Part shown: positions 9,531 to 18,706 of the stretch, piece after piece
Layout of the letters: every line of letters starts with the position of its first letter
Numbering within the stretch: the first letter of the stretch is position 1
Origin: JABCZH01 sp963803775
Lineage (GTDB): Bacteria > Acidobacteriota > Terriglobia > Terriglobales > Acidobacteriaceae
Length of the DNA: 64,000 nucleotides
Reading direction: 5' to 3'
Assembly: GCA_963803775.1 (NCBI GenBank)
Contig: CAWDNS010000005.1
Location: 1-64,000, forward strand
Program-made: the position numbers and the translations under genes
Notes under the pieces: generated by a model
Told to the model about the DNA's origin: nothing
The model's input: the letters and a program-made list of their open reading frames with translations, nothing else
Databases searched by the model: none

Positions 9531-10331
9531 CTAAAACGTCGGTGGCGTATTTACCCACAATACCCAGGTCTCGCTGCGGCCCGGGTTCAGCCAGCGATGT
9601 GGCGTCGCGCTCTCGAAATAAAAACTGTCCCCCGTCCGCAGGCGATATTCCTCTTCCTGTACTGAGATCCGCAGTTCTCCCCGCAGCACATAAAGAAATT
9701 CCTCGCCCTCGTGGGCATACGATTCGCCGCTGCCTGCCTTGGGAGCAATGCGGAACAGATGCGGTTCCATTACCGTGTTTCCCCAGGCCAGCAACTCCAT
9801 GCGAACTCCTGGGCCGGCCTCCAATATCTTGCGTTTTCCCGGCGACACCAGCCGTCCGCGTGATTGCGCCGCATCGAAGAAATCCAGAATGTTGGTCTTG
9901 TAAAACAGAGCCAGCTTGCGTAGCGTGCTGACCGATGCGCTCATCTGCGAACGCTCCAGAGCGCTCAGAAATCCTAAAGAGATGCCGACCTTCTTTGCCA
10001 CTTGGGCCAGGGAAAGCCCGCGCTGCAGCCGGAGTTGGCGGAGATGAGTTCCGATGGCCCCGCGGGTACCATTTGACCCAGCGTGTACTCGCCCCTCCCG
10101 CCGTAGCGTCTGCACGATGGCTGCGGCGTTGAGGCCTCGCACCTTGCGCAGAAATCGCGCCCGCTTCAGCAGTTTCACGTCCTCGGGGCTGTAAACACGG
10201 TATCGGCTGGCAGTACGATGGGGGCGGGTCAGACCCAGGCGTTCCCAGGAGCGGATCACCGACGGAGAAATGCCCGCCAGGCGGGCCACATCTCCGATCT
10301 TCAAGTAAGGTTTTGGCTCGGCGGATTTCAT
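9531..10331 (-). CDS. MerR-XRE-cupin three-domain transcriptional regulator
   Basis: A 266-residue protein joining three modules. Residues ~10-80 are a MerR-type winged helix (LKIGDVARLAGISPSVIRSW, then SRYRVYSPEDV). Residues ~93-147 are an XRE helix-turn-helix (LRQLRLQRGLSLAQVAKKVG). Residues ~185-260 are a cupin_2 sensor barrel (PHLFRI...YAHEGEEFLYVLRGEL...PHRWLNPG). XRE-cupin regulators such as PuuR control polyamine catabolism; the extra MerR head is the unusual part. It heads the pot/amine-oxidase operon and is divergent from the TonB-dependent gene, so it likely controls both from the 10332-10497 interval. This role is inferred from position and domains. Confidence 0.9.
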   Translation of the reverse strand: MKSAEPKPYLKIGDVARLAGISPSVIRSWERLGLTRPHRTASRYRVYSPEDVKLLKRARFLRKVRGLNAAAIVQTLRREGRVHAGSNGTRGAIGTHLRQLRLQRGLSLAQVAKKVGISLGFLSALERSQMSASVSTLRKLALFYKTNILDFFDAAQSRGRLVSPGKRKILEAGPGVRMELLAWGNTVMEPHLFRIAPKAGSGESYAHEGEEFLYVLRGELRISVQEEEYRLRTGDSFYFESATPHRWLNPGRSETWVLWVNTPPTF

Positions 10332-10389
10332 TTTACAAAGCCGCGCTCTCCGCGTATTTTCAGGGCGTTCCTAAAAACCAATTTTTTGC

Positions 10390-10419
10390 TTGACAGTCTA
10401 TACGAGGTTTCACTAACCT
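10390..10419 (+). promoter_or_regulatory. Candidate promoter for the TonB-dependent protein gene
   Basis: A perfect -35 hexamer TTGACA at 10390-10395 is followed after 18 bp by TAACCT at 10414-10419 as a weak -10. It points toward the gene starting at 10498, and its -10 overlaps the palindrome at 10415-10439. Confidence 0.4.
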
Positions 10420-10439
10420 TGCGCGATTATAGCAAGGTT
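10415..10439. promoter_or_regulatory. Perfect 8-bp inverted repeat, candidate operator in the divergent promoter region
   Basis: AACCTTGC (10415-10422) and GCAAGGTT (10432-10439) form a perfect inverted repeat around a 9-bp AT-containing spacer. It lies between the MerR-XRE-cupin regulator gene and the TonB-dependent gene and overlaps the candidate -10. The position suits an operator for the adjacent regulator; binding is inferred. Confidence 0.45.
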
Positions 10440-10497
10440 TGCTTTTCACGCAACCTGGTTGCTGGCAAATTCTCCACCCCGGATCGGGAGGTGCTGC

Positions 10498-13400
10498 ATG
10501 CATCCGTCTCTGAACCGTCGCACCCTGGCCTTCTACTTGGCCCTGCTCAGTTTGATCGCAGTTTTTTCCTCTCCGGTTGTTGCCCAAAGCACCGGGGGCA
10601 GAATTGTTGGGCGGGTCGCAGATCCCACAGGCGCGGTCATCGCGGGCGTAAAAATCACGCTCGTAAATGAGGCAACTGGCGCGAATCGCAATACTCAAAG
10701 CAACGAGAGCGGAGATTACAGCTTCATCGAGGTACCTCCCGCGGAATACCATCTTGAGTTTGAACAGACGGGATTCAAGAAGAATGTGCGGAAGGGTGTC
10801 ACCGTAACCGTCAATCAGATAGTGACCCTGAACATGATCATGCAATTGGGCGCGACCGAGGAGGTCGTGGACGTAACTTCAGAGGCCCCGTTGGTGGATA
10901 CTACCAGCACCCAACTCGGCGCAGTCGTCGATGACCGCACCGTGGTCGCGCTTCCGCTGAATTCTCGCGACACTTATCAACTCCTGCAAATGCAACCCGG
11001 AGTCATGTCCACGGCCGGATCGAGCAACAGCATCATTTATGGAAGTAACGAGGCAGGCGCAGTCTCGGTGAATGGCGGCCGCGGACGTTCCAATAACTTC
11101 AGCGTGAACGGCGGCGACGCCAATGACCAATTCGTAAACCTCCCCACGGTGCAACCTTCGCCAGACAGCATCCAGGAGTTTCGCGTCCTAACTAATACCT
11201 TCGATGCCGAGTACGGACGCAATTCTGGTTCGGTGGTAAACGTGGTGACCAAGTCAGGTACTAACCAGTGGCATGGCGATGTTTATGAGTTTTTTCGTAA
11301 CAAAGTCTTGAACGCGAAGGGTTATTTCGATACGACCAAGCCGCAGTTCAACCAGAACCAGTTTGGCGGAACGTTCGGTGGCCCGATCAAGAAAGATAAA
11401 ACTTTCTTTTTTGCGTCTTATGAAGGGCGCCGCATTCGCCAGGGTGTGCCCTCGCCTGTGGTCACAGTTCCGACGGCCACCCAGCGTCCCAGCGCCACCC
11501 AGAATTTCTCCAATTTCGCCGGGACTCCGTTTGCTGGAACGCTTACCAACTCTTCGATCCTAACCAATCGCCCGGGGTGTGCCACGGCGGTGGCTGCGGA
11601 GCATGGAGGTCCCGTAGCCGACGGCGTGAGCTACGCTAGTATTTTTCCCAACAATCAGATTCCCCTCGCTTGCATGGACTCAACCGCTGTAGATCTGCTC
11701 CAATTTGTCCCTGTTCCCACCAATGGTGGCAACACCATTGAAACCGTTCCTACCGAAGCCGTTCGCGGAGATCAGTTCACGGTGCGATTCGATCACACCA
11801 TCAACAGCAAACAGAATCTCAGCGTCTACTATTATTTTAACGACGACACCACCAATCAGCCCTTTTCCTTCTTTGAGCAGGCGGGCGCCAACGTCCCAGG
11901 TTTTGGCAGCATCATTGCCGAGCGTTTCCAGCAATGGAATATTTCCCACACATGGACGATCAGCAACAGCACCGTCAACGAATTTCGCTTCAACTACAAC
12001 CGTGAGGGGCAACTCACCTTCCAGCATCCAGCCAACACAGAGCTGGTGCAGAATTCCTGTCCGGCGGCGCCATCGTGGCTTACCGCCGTATCCGGGCCGC
12101 TGCAGTGTTTTTCGGACGGAACCGCCGCGAATGCTCTAGGCATTCACCCTGGTCTCGGGCCAACGCGTGAAGGCTTGCCATTCATCAACGTGGCCGGCGG
12201 CTTCAACCTGGGCAACAACGCCGAGGGAGAACTTCCGCAGGTGGGTAATGCCTTCCAGTGGTCCGATAACCTCACCAAGGTCTACGGGAATCACACCATG
12301 AAATTCGGTGTGGACGTTCGCCGGCAACGCTTCGACCAAACCCTCTTTTTCAACGTCAACGGCGAGCAGGAGTTTTTCGGTGACGGTCCCAATGACGTAG
12401 AGGCCACCAATGCAGATGGTTCCAGCAACCTATACCCAAATTACCTGCTGGGCCTCACCGATCAGTACGGGCAGGGGTCGGCCCAAATAGAGAGAGTGCG
12501 CAATACCGGTCTTTATCTCTTTGCCCAGGATAGTTGGAAAATCAAGCCGAACCTGACGCTCAACTACGGCCTGCGCTGGGAGCTGAACACACCGATCGCC
12601 GACATAACCCACCATGTGCAAACCTACCGGCCCGGACAAAACAGCACCATCTTCCCCTGCGAAAACACGGCAAATACCGACTGCGCGAGTCAGACTCCGG
12701 TTGGGCTGGTTGTGCCTGGGGATTCTGGTATACCTCCGGGCTTAACTCAGACATATTACAAATCATTTGCCCCGCGTATTGGGATCGCGTGGAGTCCCGG
12801 CAATTCCAGCAAAACCAGCATTCGCGCCGGCTGGGGAATGTTCTACAACCCGGTTGAACAGTTGGTACTGGAGCAGTTCGGCGCTGAGCCTCCATTCGGC
12901 GGCAGCGTGGTTCTCTCGGAAACGCTCTTCAATACTCCGTTTGAGGGCCAGGACGGGACTACATTCCTCAATCCATTTAACGGTATCATTACGCCAACGC
13001 GTGGCACTCCGCAGGACTGGGCCAAGTTCGAGCCGATTGAATTGTTCGGCGATTTTCAACCCCATCTGCGGTCGCAATATTCGGACCAATATAACCTTTC
13101 CGTCCAGCGGGAACTAAGCAAAGACATGAAGTTCCAGATCAGCTACGTAGGATCGCAAGGGCATCGCTTGCTTGCAACCCACGACATCAACTTCGGAAAC
13201 GCGCAGACTTGCATTGAATTGAACACCATTTTGGGGGCCGGAACTTGTGGACAGTTCTTCGCTGACAGTTCATTCTTCATCCCTGGGGGCACCGTGTTGC
13301 CGGTCGCTCTTAACTTACCCTATGCACAGAACAGCTCTGTGATACCGAAGGGCACGACGGTCGGGCCGAACGGTATAACTCTCGTCGGCCTGCGCCCCTA

Positions 13401-14214
13401 TTCGTCGCCGCAGTGCAACCCATTGACTGGCGCGGGTTGTCCGGCATCGGGAGTTCCAGTCTTCTCCAGCATCTTTGCCCAGGACACCATCGCAAACTCT
13501 GCGTACAATTCGCTGCAAGCTTCGCTCGACAAGCGATTTGCCCACGGACTTCAGTTTTCTCTGGCGTATACATTCAGCAAGTCGATCGACGAAGCCTCCA
13601 GCTTTGAAGGCATCCTCAATCCGCTGCCGGGTGCCAACAACCGCTCGCTGTCATTGTTTGACGCGACTCACCGCATCGTCGCCAGTTACTACTGGGAATT
13701 GCCTGTGCCCAAGTACGCCGGTTTCAAAGCCATCGCCTTGAATGGCTGGGCCATCTCGGGCATCACGACTTTCCAGACCGGCTTCCCAATCCGCATTACG
13801 TCCGAGGCAGACAACGAGCTCATGGACAGCTTCGATTTCGAATTGCCCGGCGAACCCGATCAGCTCGCGCCTTTTCACACGCAGCATGCGCAGAGCCATG
13901 GCAATTACTTCTTCAATCCCAACATTTTTACGGAAAACACGACGATTGACCCCAGTCTGTTTGGCCGTGTTGGCGATGCTCCCCGCACCATCTGCTGCGG
14001 CCCGCACATCAGCGAGACGGATTTTGCCATCCTGAAGAACATCCCGGTAACGGAGGGAACGCACATGGAGTTTCGCGCCGAATTGTTTAATATCTTCAAC
14101 CATACTCAGTTCGACAACCCGGACGGTGACAGCACGGATGGCTCGCAGTTCGGCCAGGTCACCGAGGCGCGCGACCCCCGGTTGGTGCAGTTTGCTCTAA
14201 AATATATCTTCTAG
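10498..14214 (+). CDS. TonB-dependent, Oar-like outer-membrane protein with carboxypeptidase-regulatory domain
   Basis: An outer-membrane protein of ~1238 residues. A signal peptide (AFYLALLSLIAVFSSPVVAQ) is followed by a carboxypeptidase-regulatory-like Ig fold (GRIVGRVADPTGAVIAGVKI...), a plug region (PLNSRDTYQLLQMQPGV... SVNGGRGRSNNFSVNGG) and a long beta-barrel ending in Phe (QFALKYIF), as expected for outer-membrane insertion. ATG 10498 is chosen because GGGAGG lies six bases upstream and the signal peptide follows. The open frame extends to 10459. This family is greatly expanded in Acidobacteriota. Its position next to polyamine transport genes suggests, but does not prove, a role in uptake of an amine-containing substrate. 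Confidence 0.92.
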   Translation: MHPSLNRRTLAFYLALLSLIAVFSSPVVAQSTGGRIVGRVADPTGAVIAGVKITLVNEATGANRNTQSNESGDYSFIEVPPAEYHLEFEQTGFKKNVRKGVTVTVNQIVTLNMIMQLGATEEVVDVTSEAPLVDTTSTQLGAVVDDRTVVALPLNSRDTYQLLQMQPGVMSTAGSSNSIIYGSNEAGAVSVNGGRGRSNNFSVNGGDANDQFVNLPTVQPSPDSIQEFRVLTNTFDAEYGRNSGSVVNVVTKSGTNQWHGDVYEFFRNKVLNAKGYFDTTKPQFNQNQFGGTFGGPIKKDKTFFFASYEGRRIRQGVPSPVVTVPTATQRPSATQNFSNFAGTPFAGTLTNSSILTNRPGCATAVAAEHGGPVADGVSYASIFPNNQIPLACMDSTAVDLLQFVPVPTNGGNTIETVPTEAVRGDQFTVRFDHTINSKQNLSVYYYFNDDTTNQPFSFFEQAGANVPGFGSIIAERFQQWNISHTWTISNSTVNEFRFNYNREGQLTFQHPANTELVQNSCPAAPSWLTAVSGPLQCFSDGTAANALGIHPGLGPTREGLPFINVAGGFNLGNNAEGELPQVGNAFQWSDNLTKVYGNHTMKFGVDVRRQRFDQTLFFNVNGEQEFFGDGPNDVEATNADGSSNLYPNYLLGLTDQYGQGSAQIERVRNTGLYLFAQDSWKIKPNLTLNYGLRWELNTPIADITHHVQTYRPGQNSTIFPCENTANTDCASQTPVGLVVPGDSGIPPGLTQTYYKSFAPRIGIAWSPGNSSKTSIRAGWGMFYNPVEQLVLEQFGAEPPFGGSVVLSETLFNTPFEGQDGTTFLNPFNGIITPTRGTPQDWAKFEPIELFGDFQPHLRSQYSDQYNLSVQRELSKDMKFQISYVGSQGHRLLATHDINFGNAQTCIELNTILGAGTCGQFFADSSFFIPGGTVLPVALNLPYAQNSSVIPKGTTVGPNGITLVGLRPYSSPQCNPLTGAGCPASGVPVFSSIFAQDTIANSAYNSLQASLDKRFAHGLQFSLAYTFSKSIDEASSFEGILNPLPGANNRSLSLFDATHRIVASYYWELPVPKYAGFKAIALNGWAISGITTFQTGFPIRITSEADNELMDSFDFELPGEPDQLAPFHTQHAQSHGNYFFNPNIFTENTTIDPSLFGRVGDAPRTICCGPHISETDFAILKNIPVTEGTHMEFRAELFNIFNHTQFDNPDGDSTDGSQFGQVTEARDPRLVQFALKYIF

Positions 14215-14222
14215 CCTCAAAG

Positions 14223-14246
14223 CCCGGGCCGCCTCGGCTGCCCGGG
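14223..14246. repeat. GC-rich hairpin (REP-like) between the TonB gene and the aminotransferase
   Basis: CCCGGGC (14223-14229) pairs with GCCCGGG (14240-14246) around a 10-nt loop, nine bases after the TonB-gene stop. There is no T-run, so it may be a dispersed repeat or 3' processing site rather than a classic terminator. Confidence 0.5.
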
Positions 14247-14292
14247 TACTCTAATGGCCGCGCAGGCGGCTTGAGATTTCCCGGAGACCCAG

Positions 14293-15666
14293 ATGTACCC
14301 CGAATTGCAGCAGGAGATTTCCACCTTTGAGCGTCGCACGCCCAAATCCGCTGAATCCCACAAGCGCAACCTGAAGCGCATTCCGCTCGGCGTAGCCAGC
14401 AACTATCGCGCCTACGATCCGTACCCCATCTTCGTAAAAGAAGGCAACGGATCCCACTTCCGCGATCTCGACGGCAACGACTATATCGATCACAACCTTT
14501 GCTTCGGGGCGCTTATGGCTGGGCACTGCCATCCTGCCGTCATGAAGGCAGTCCAGGCCCGCCTCAGCACCGGCACCATGTTCGGCATGCCGCACGACAT
14601 GGAATGGCAGCTGGCCGAAGAAATTGCTCAGCGCTTCCCGGTCGAGATGGTCCGTTTCGGCTCTAGTGGAACTGAAGCCACTATGCACGCCTGTCGTTTG
14701 GCGCGTGCAGCTACGGGTCGCGATAAAATCCTGAAATTTGAGGGCGGCTACCACGGTCTGCATGACGCTGCCTTAGTCAGTGTGAAGCCTCACGCCCCCG
14801 AGTTCGGAGACATTAACGCTCCGACATCGGTTCCCGGTGGCCTCGGTGTGCCCAAAGCCTCAATCGCCAACGTGCCGGTTGCCACTTTCAATGATCTGGC
14901 CAGTGTCGAACTTCGCTTCAAGCAAAGTCCCGGCGAGATTGCCGCGATCATTCTCGAGCCCATCATGATGAACGTTGGCCTCTGCATGCCGCAGCCTGGA
15001 TTCTTGCAGGGCCTCCGCGATATCTGCACGAAGAATGGTGCACTGCTGATCTTCGATGAGGTTAAGACCGGCGCCAAGCTCGGTTGGGGCGGGGCATCTG
15101 AATACTTCAACGTCAAGCCCGACATGATTTGCCTTGCGAAATCGATCGGAGGTGGGTTCCCCCTGGCAGCCTTCGGTGCTCACAAGTCGGTAATGGATCT
15201 CATTTCCCAGCACAAGGTATTCCATGGAGGCACATACAACACCAACCCTGTCTCAATGGCTGCCGGCCTAGCGACGTTCCGCGAAGTGCTCACTCTCGAG
15301 AATTATGCCCATGTCGAGAAGCTCAGCAAGAAGCTGGTCGAAGGCTATCGCAAGACACTGGCCAAGACCGGCCTCCAGGGCTATATCTCCGTTGCCGGCG
15401 CCAACGGCGCCCTCATGCTGTTTCCCAAGGAGATTCGCAACTATCGCGATTGGACTACGGTCGATACCGATCTGTGGCGGCACTATTGGTTTGGCATGGT
15501 CAACCGCGGCGTCATGGCACAACCCTACTGGTGGGATGAGCAATGGACCATCTCGGTGCAGCACACCGGAGCCGATATCGACAAGCATCTCGCGGCTTTT
15601 GAAGATGTGGCGCCCGCGCTGGCCAAAGCCCAGCAAGAGCGCACCGCGGAAGTTGTGGCCCACTAG
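14293..15666 (+). CDS. Class III PLP aminotransferase (glutamate-1-semialdehyde aminotransferase-like)
   Basis: A 457-residue fold-type I PLP enzyme. The N-terminal part has GNDYIDH and MAGHCHPAV, then FGSSGTEATMHACRLARA (phosphate-binding), GGYHGLHD, LLIFDEVKTG (ring-N Asp) and CLAKSIGGGFPLAAFG with the Schiff-base lysine. The sequence style is that of HemL-like aminotransferases used on omega-amino acids or amines. A housekeeping HemL role is less likely because it sits in an amine-catabolism cluster. GGAG at 14282-14285 supports ATG 14293. It is probably the first gene of the catabolic arm. Confidence 0.9.
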   Translation: MYPELQQEISTFERRTPKSAESHKRNLKRIPLGVASNYRAYDPYPIFVKEGNGSHFRDLDGNDYIDHNLCFGALMAGHCHPAVMKAVQARLSTGTMFGMPHDMEWQLAEEIAQRFPVEMVRFGSSGTEATMHACRLARAATGRDKILKFEGGYHGLHDAALVSVKPHAPEFGDINAPTSVPGGLGVPKASIANVPVATFNDLASVELRFKQSPGEIAAIILEPIMMNVGLCMPQPGFLQGLRDICTKNGALLIFDEVKTGAKLGWGGASEYFNVKPDMICLAKSIGGGFPLAAFGAHKSVMDLISQHKVFHGGTYNTNPVSMAAGLATFREVLTLENYAHVEKLSKKLVEGYRKTLAKTGLQGYISVAGANGALMLFPKEIRNYRDWTTVDTDLWRHYWFGMVNRGVMAQPYWWDEQWTISVQHTGADIDKHLAAFEDVAPALAKAQQERTAEVVAH

Positions 15667-15676
15667 AGTCGCGTGG

Positions 15677-15716
15677 GGACAGCCGCCCTCGGCTGTCCGG
15701 CGGAGCGAAGCTCCGC
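15677..15716. repeat. Two consecutive perfect hairpins upstream of the permease
   Basis: GGACAGCCG/CGGCTGTCC (15677-15685 and 15690-15698, 4-nt loop) is followed immediately by GCGGAGC/GCTCCGC (15700-15706 and 15710-15716, GAA loop). They fill the 72-bp gap between the aminotransferase and the permease, ending ten bases before the permease Shine-Dalgarno, and could modulate mRNA stability or translation. Confidence 0.6.
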
Positions 15717-15738
15717 AGATCGAGCCAAGGAGAGCGAT

Positions 15739-17154
15739 TTGTCGGCTAACAATGACGCCACCAGCCAGCCGCACTTGAAGCGTGTTCTTGGCCGTTGGGA
15801 TCTTGTCTTGCTCTTCGTGGTCGCCGTCTTCAACCTGAACGTGGTTCCGTCGATCGCGGCCAACGGCGGAGTAACCGTCTGGTTGTGGCTCATTGCTCTA
15901 CTGCTTTTCTTTTGGCCGCAGGGGATTGCCGTTCTCGAGTTGGCGCATCGCTTTCCCGGCGAAGGCGGTGTTTATTTGTGGGCCAAGGAAGTCTTCGGCG
16001 ACTTTCACGGCTTTTTGTCCGGATGGTGTTATTGGACCAACAACATGCTGTACGTGCCGACAGTCATGCTTTACTTCGTTGGTGTTTCGGTTTTCGTGCT
16101 CGGCCCGGGTCACGCCTCTTTAGCTGATAACAAAGCTTTCGCTTTGGGTGCGTCTATAGTTTTGCTCGCGCTGCTGACCGTTCTGAACATCGTGGGATTG
16201 AGTGTGGGCAAGTGGCTGAATAACTTGGGCGGTATTGGCACCGGCATCGCCGCTGTGACTCTGATCGCCCTGGGCGTAATTGTATTTACGCGGTTCGGCA
16301 CTTCAATCACGTCGGCGGACTACAAAATTCCGGCCGATCCGCGGTTCGTCTTGAATTCCTTTGGCGTGATTTGCTTCGGGTTGGTTGGATTGGAACTGGC
16401 TTCGGTGATGGGCGACGAGATTCGCGATCCGGCGCGTACTTTGCCCGGTGCGGTTGCGTGGGGCGGCGTCGTTTCAGGACTTCTCTATATCGGCGCGACC
16501 CTGACTTTGTTGATCGCGGTCGGCAAGAACGATATCAGTGTCTTGCAGGGAATCGTGCAAGCCGTTAGTCAAATGGCAACGAAGGTCGGCGTTGCCTGGA
16601 TTGTGGCCCCGTTTGCTCTGATGCTAAGTTTATCGATCGCTGGAATCGGTTCAGCTTGGATGGGTGGCTCAGCCCGCATTCCGTTTGTTGCGGGACTCGA
16701 TTCCTACATGCCGTCATGGTTGGGCAAAGTGCATCCGCGATATGCCACGCCGTACGCCGCGCTGATCGTGCAGTTTGTAGTGTCGCTAGGGCTTTGCATT
16801 ATCAATTTTGCCACTTCCGGTGGAGTGCAGGAAGCGTTCCAGACCATGCTGTCCCTGGCGGTGGTCTTGCAGTTGGTGCCGTTTATTTATGTTTTCGCGG
16901 CACTGCTGAAGTTCGCATTCGCCGACGCAACAGGGAAGGCTCGCTACAGCAAAAGTGTTCTCGTGTTTGCCGGTGGAAGCGGTCTGCTGACGACTGTTCT
17001 CGGAATCATTGTGGCCTTTTCTCCGGCAAAGCAGATCACGTCGGTTTGGCGTTACGAAGCGACCATGTTCGGCTTGACTTTGTTCTTCATCGCGCTGGCC
17101 GCGTTCTTTTTCTTTGTTTACGGTCGCCGCAAAGTAGCGCTCGCTGTTCGTTAG
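15739..17154 (+). CDS. APC-family amino acid/amine permease
   Basis: An inner-membrane transporter of ~471 residues with about 12 hydrophobic spans. Examples are LVLLFVVAVFNLNVVP, VWLWLIALLLFFWP, ALGASIVLLALLTVLN and LTLFFIALAAFFFFVYG. It has the amino acid/polyamine/organocation signatures FPGEGGVYLWAKEVFG and GLELASVMGDEIRDPARTLP. The open frame begins at 15673, but TTG 15739 is preferred because AAGGAGAG lies at 15727-15734. It lies between aminotransferase and aldehyde dehydrogenase genes, so it probably brings in the amino compound degraded by them (GABA, putrescine or beta-alanine are candidates). Confidence 0.88.
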   Translation: MSANNDATSQPHLKRVLGRWDLVLLFVVAVFNLNVVPSIAANGGVTVWLWLIALLLFFWPQGIAVLELAHRFPGEGGVYLWAKEVFGDFHGFLSGWCYWTNNMLYVPTVMLYFVGVSVFVLGPGHASLADNKAFALGASIVLLALLTVLNIVGLSVGKWLNNLGGIGTGIAAVTLIALGVIVFTRFGTSITSADYKIPADPRFVLNSFGVICFGLVGLELASVMGDEIRDPARTLPGAVAWGGVVSGLLYIGATLTLLIAVGKNDISVLQGIVQAVSQMATKVGVAWIVAPFALMLSLSIAGIGSAWMGGSARIPFVAGLDSYMPSWLGKVHPRYATPYAALIVQFVVSLGLCIINFATSGGVQEAFQTMLSLAVVLQLVPFIYVFAALLKFAFADATGKARYSKSVLVFAGGSGLLTTVLGIIVAFSPAKQITSVWRYEATMFGLTLFFIALAAFFFFVYGRRKVALAVR

Positions 17155-17163
17155 GAGGTTCTT

Positions 17164-18645
17164 ATGCCAGGTGGCGTCAAAGCCGATGTCCGCAATTATC
17201 AGATGTACGTGAACGGCGAGTGGATCGACAGCAAGTCGAACAAGACGTTCCCCGTATTCGACCCGGCGACCGAAGAGGTCATTGCCCAGGTTCCCGACGC
17301 CAACGCTGACGACGTCAATCGTGCAGTTGCCGCCGCCAAAGCCGCTTTCGACGACGGTCCCTGGGGATCCACGACCGCTCAGGAGCGCGGCCGCGTGCTA
17401 TTCCGTTTAGCCGAAAAGATTCGCCAGAATACGGCTGCCCTTGCAGAACTCGAATCCCGGAACACCGGTAAGCCTATTGTCGAAGCCGAATTCGACATCG
17501 CCGACGTCGCCACTTGTTTTGAGTATTACGGCGGGCTGGCCACCAAGATCCTCGGTTTTGTGAACCCGGTGCCTGACAACGCGGTCAGCCTCACGCTCAA
17601 GGAACCCATCGGCGTGGCCGCACAAATCATTCCGTGGAACTATCCCTTGCTGATGGCTGCCTGGAAGCTCGCGCCCGCTCTCGCCGCCGGCTGCACTTGC
17701 GTACTGAAGCCCGCCGAGCAAACCCCCATTACCGCACTCGAAATGGCAAACTGGCTGGCCGATGTGGGCCTGCCTCCCGGCGTCGTCAACATCATCACTG
17801 GATTTGGCGAAACCTGCGGCGCTCCGCTGGTGCAGCATCCCGACGTGAATAAGATTGCTTTCACGGGCAGTGCCGCCGTCGGCAAGATCATTGTCAAACA
17901 AGCGGCCGATACCGTGAAGCGCGTGACTCTCGAACTCGGCGGCAAGTCTCCCAACATCTTTTTCGCTGATGCTGATTTCGAAGCTGCCATCGACGGCGCG
18001 CTTTTCGGAGTCTTCATCAATCAGGGAGAAGTTTGCTCCGCCGGCAGCCGTATCCTGGTGCAGAAGACGATTTACAAGAAGTTTGTGGATGCCATGACCG
18101 AGAAGGCAAAGAAAATCAAGCTGGGAGCGCCTCTTGACCGCGATACTAAGATGGGTCCACTGGTCAGCAAGGACCAGTATGAGCGCGTGCGCTCCTATCA
18201 GGAAATCGGCAAGAAAGAAGCCAAGCTCGCTTTCGGCGGAGGCCGTGCCGATCAATTCGCCAAGGGCTACTACGTTCAGCCCACCATCTTTTATGATGTG
18301 ACCAACAGCGCCCGTATCGCCCGCGAAGAGATTTTCGGCCCGGTAGCCACCGTCATTCCCTTCGAAGACGAAAAAGATGCGGTCAAGATCGCCAACGATT
18401 CGCCCTACGGTCTGGCTGCCGCCGTCTGGACTCGTGACATCTATAAGGCATTTCGCGTGGTGAAGGCGATTCGCGCCGGCATTGTATGGGTGAACCATAT
18501 GCAGCCGACGTATGTCGAAGCGCCGTGGGGCGGCTACAAACAGTCCGGCTTCGGCCGCGAGCTCGGCCCCTGGGGCATTGAAGAATATCTCGAAACCAAA
18601 CAGGTGCACATCAACCTGAACGAAGCGCCGATCGGCTGGTACTGA
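17164..18645 (+). CDS. NAD(P)-dependent aldehyde dehydrogenase (aminoaldehyde/betaine-aldehyde type)
   Basis: A 493-residue ALDH-superfamily enzyme oxidising an aldehyde to an acid. Visible parts are the cofactor segment QIIPWNYPLLMAAWKLAPALAAG, FTGSAAVG, the general-base Glu in VTLELGGKSPNIFF and the catalytic Cys in NQGEVCSAGSR. The C-terminal EIFGPVA follows. The sequence is of the aminobutyraldehyde/betaine-aldehyde group. GGAGG at 17154-17158 supports ATG 17164, nine bases after the permease stop, so the genes are co-transcribed. Oxidation of 4-aminobutanal or 3-aminopropanal is inferred from context. Confidence 0.9.
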   Translation: MPGGVKADVRNYQMYVNGEWIDSKSNKTFPVFDPATEEVIAQVPDANADDVNRAVAAAKAAFDDGPWGSTTAQERGRVLFRLAEKIRQNTAALAELESRNTGKPIVEAEFDIADVATCFEYYGGLATKILGFVNPVPDNAVSLTLKEPIGVAAQIIPWNYPLLMAAWKLAPALAAGCTCVLKPAEQTPITALEMANWLADVGLPPGVVNIITGFGETCGAPLVQHPDVNKIAFTGSAAVGKIIVKQAADTVKRVTLELGGKSPNIFFADADFEAAIDGALFGVFINQGEVCSAGSRILVQKTIYKKFVDAMTEKAKKIKLGAPLDRDTKMGPLVSKDQYERVRSYQEIGKKEAKLAFGGGRADQFAKGYYVQPTIFYDVTNSARIAREEIFGPVATVIPFEDEKDAVKIANDSPYGLAAAVWTRDIYKAFRVVKAIRAGIVWVNHMQPTYVEAPWGGYKQSGFGRELGPWGIEEYLETKQVHINLNEAPIGWY

Positions 18646-18706
18646 GGACGTTCTCAGAACTGCCCACTGAGAACTAATTTTACAAATATAAGAAGTGGAA
18701 ACTCCG

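Noticed and set aside
14293..15666. Assignment as housekeeping hemL (tetrapyrrole synthesis)
   Set aside because: The motifs are shared by many class III enzymes, and the neighbours (permease, aldehyde dehydrogenases, other aminotransferases) fit amine catabolism better.
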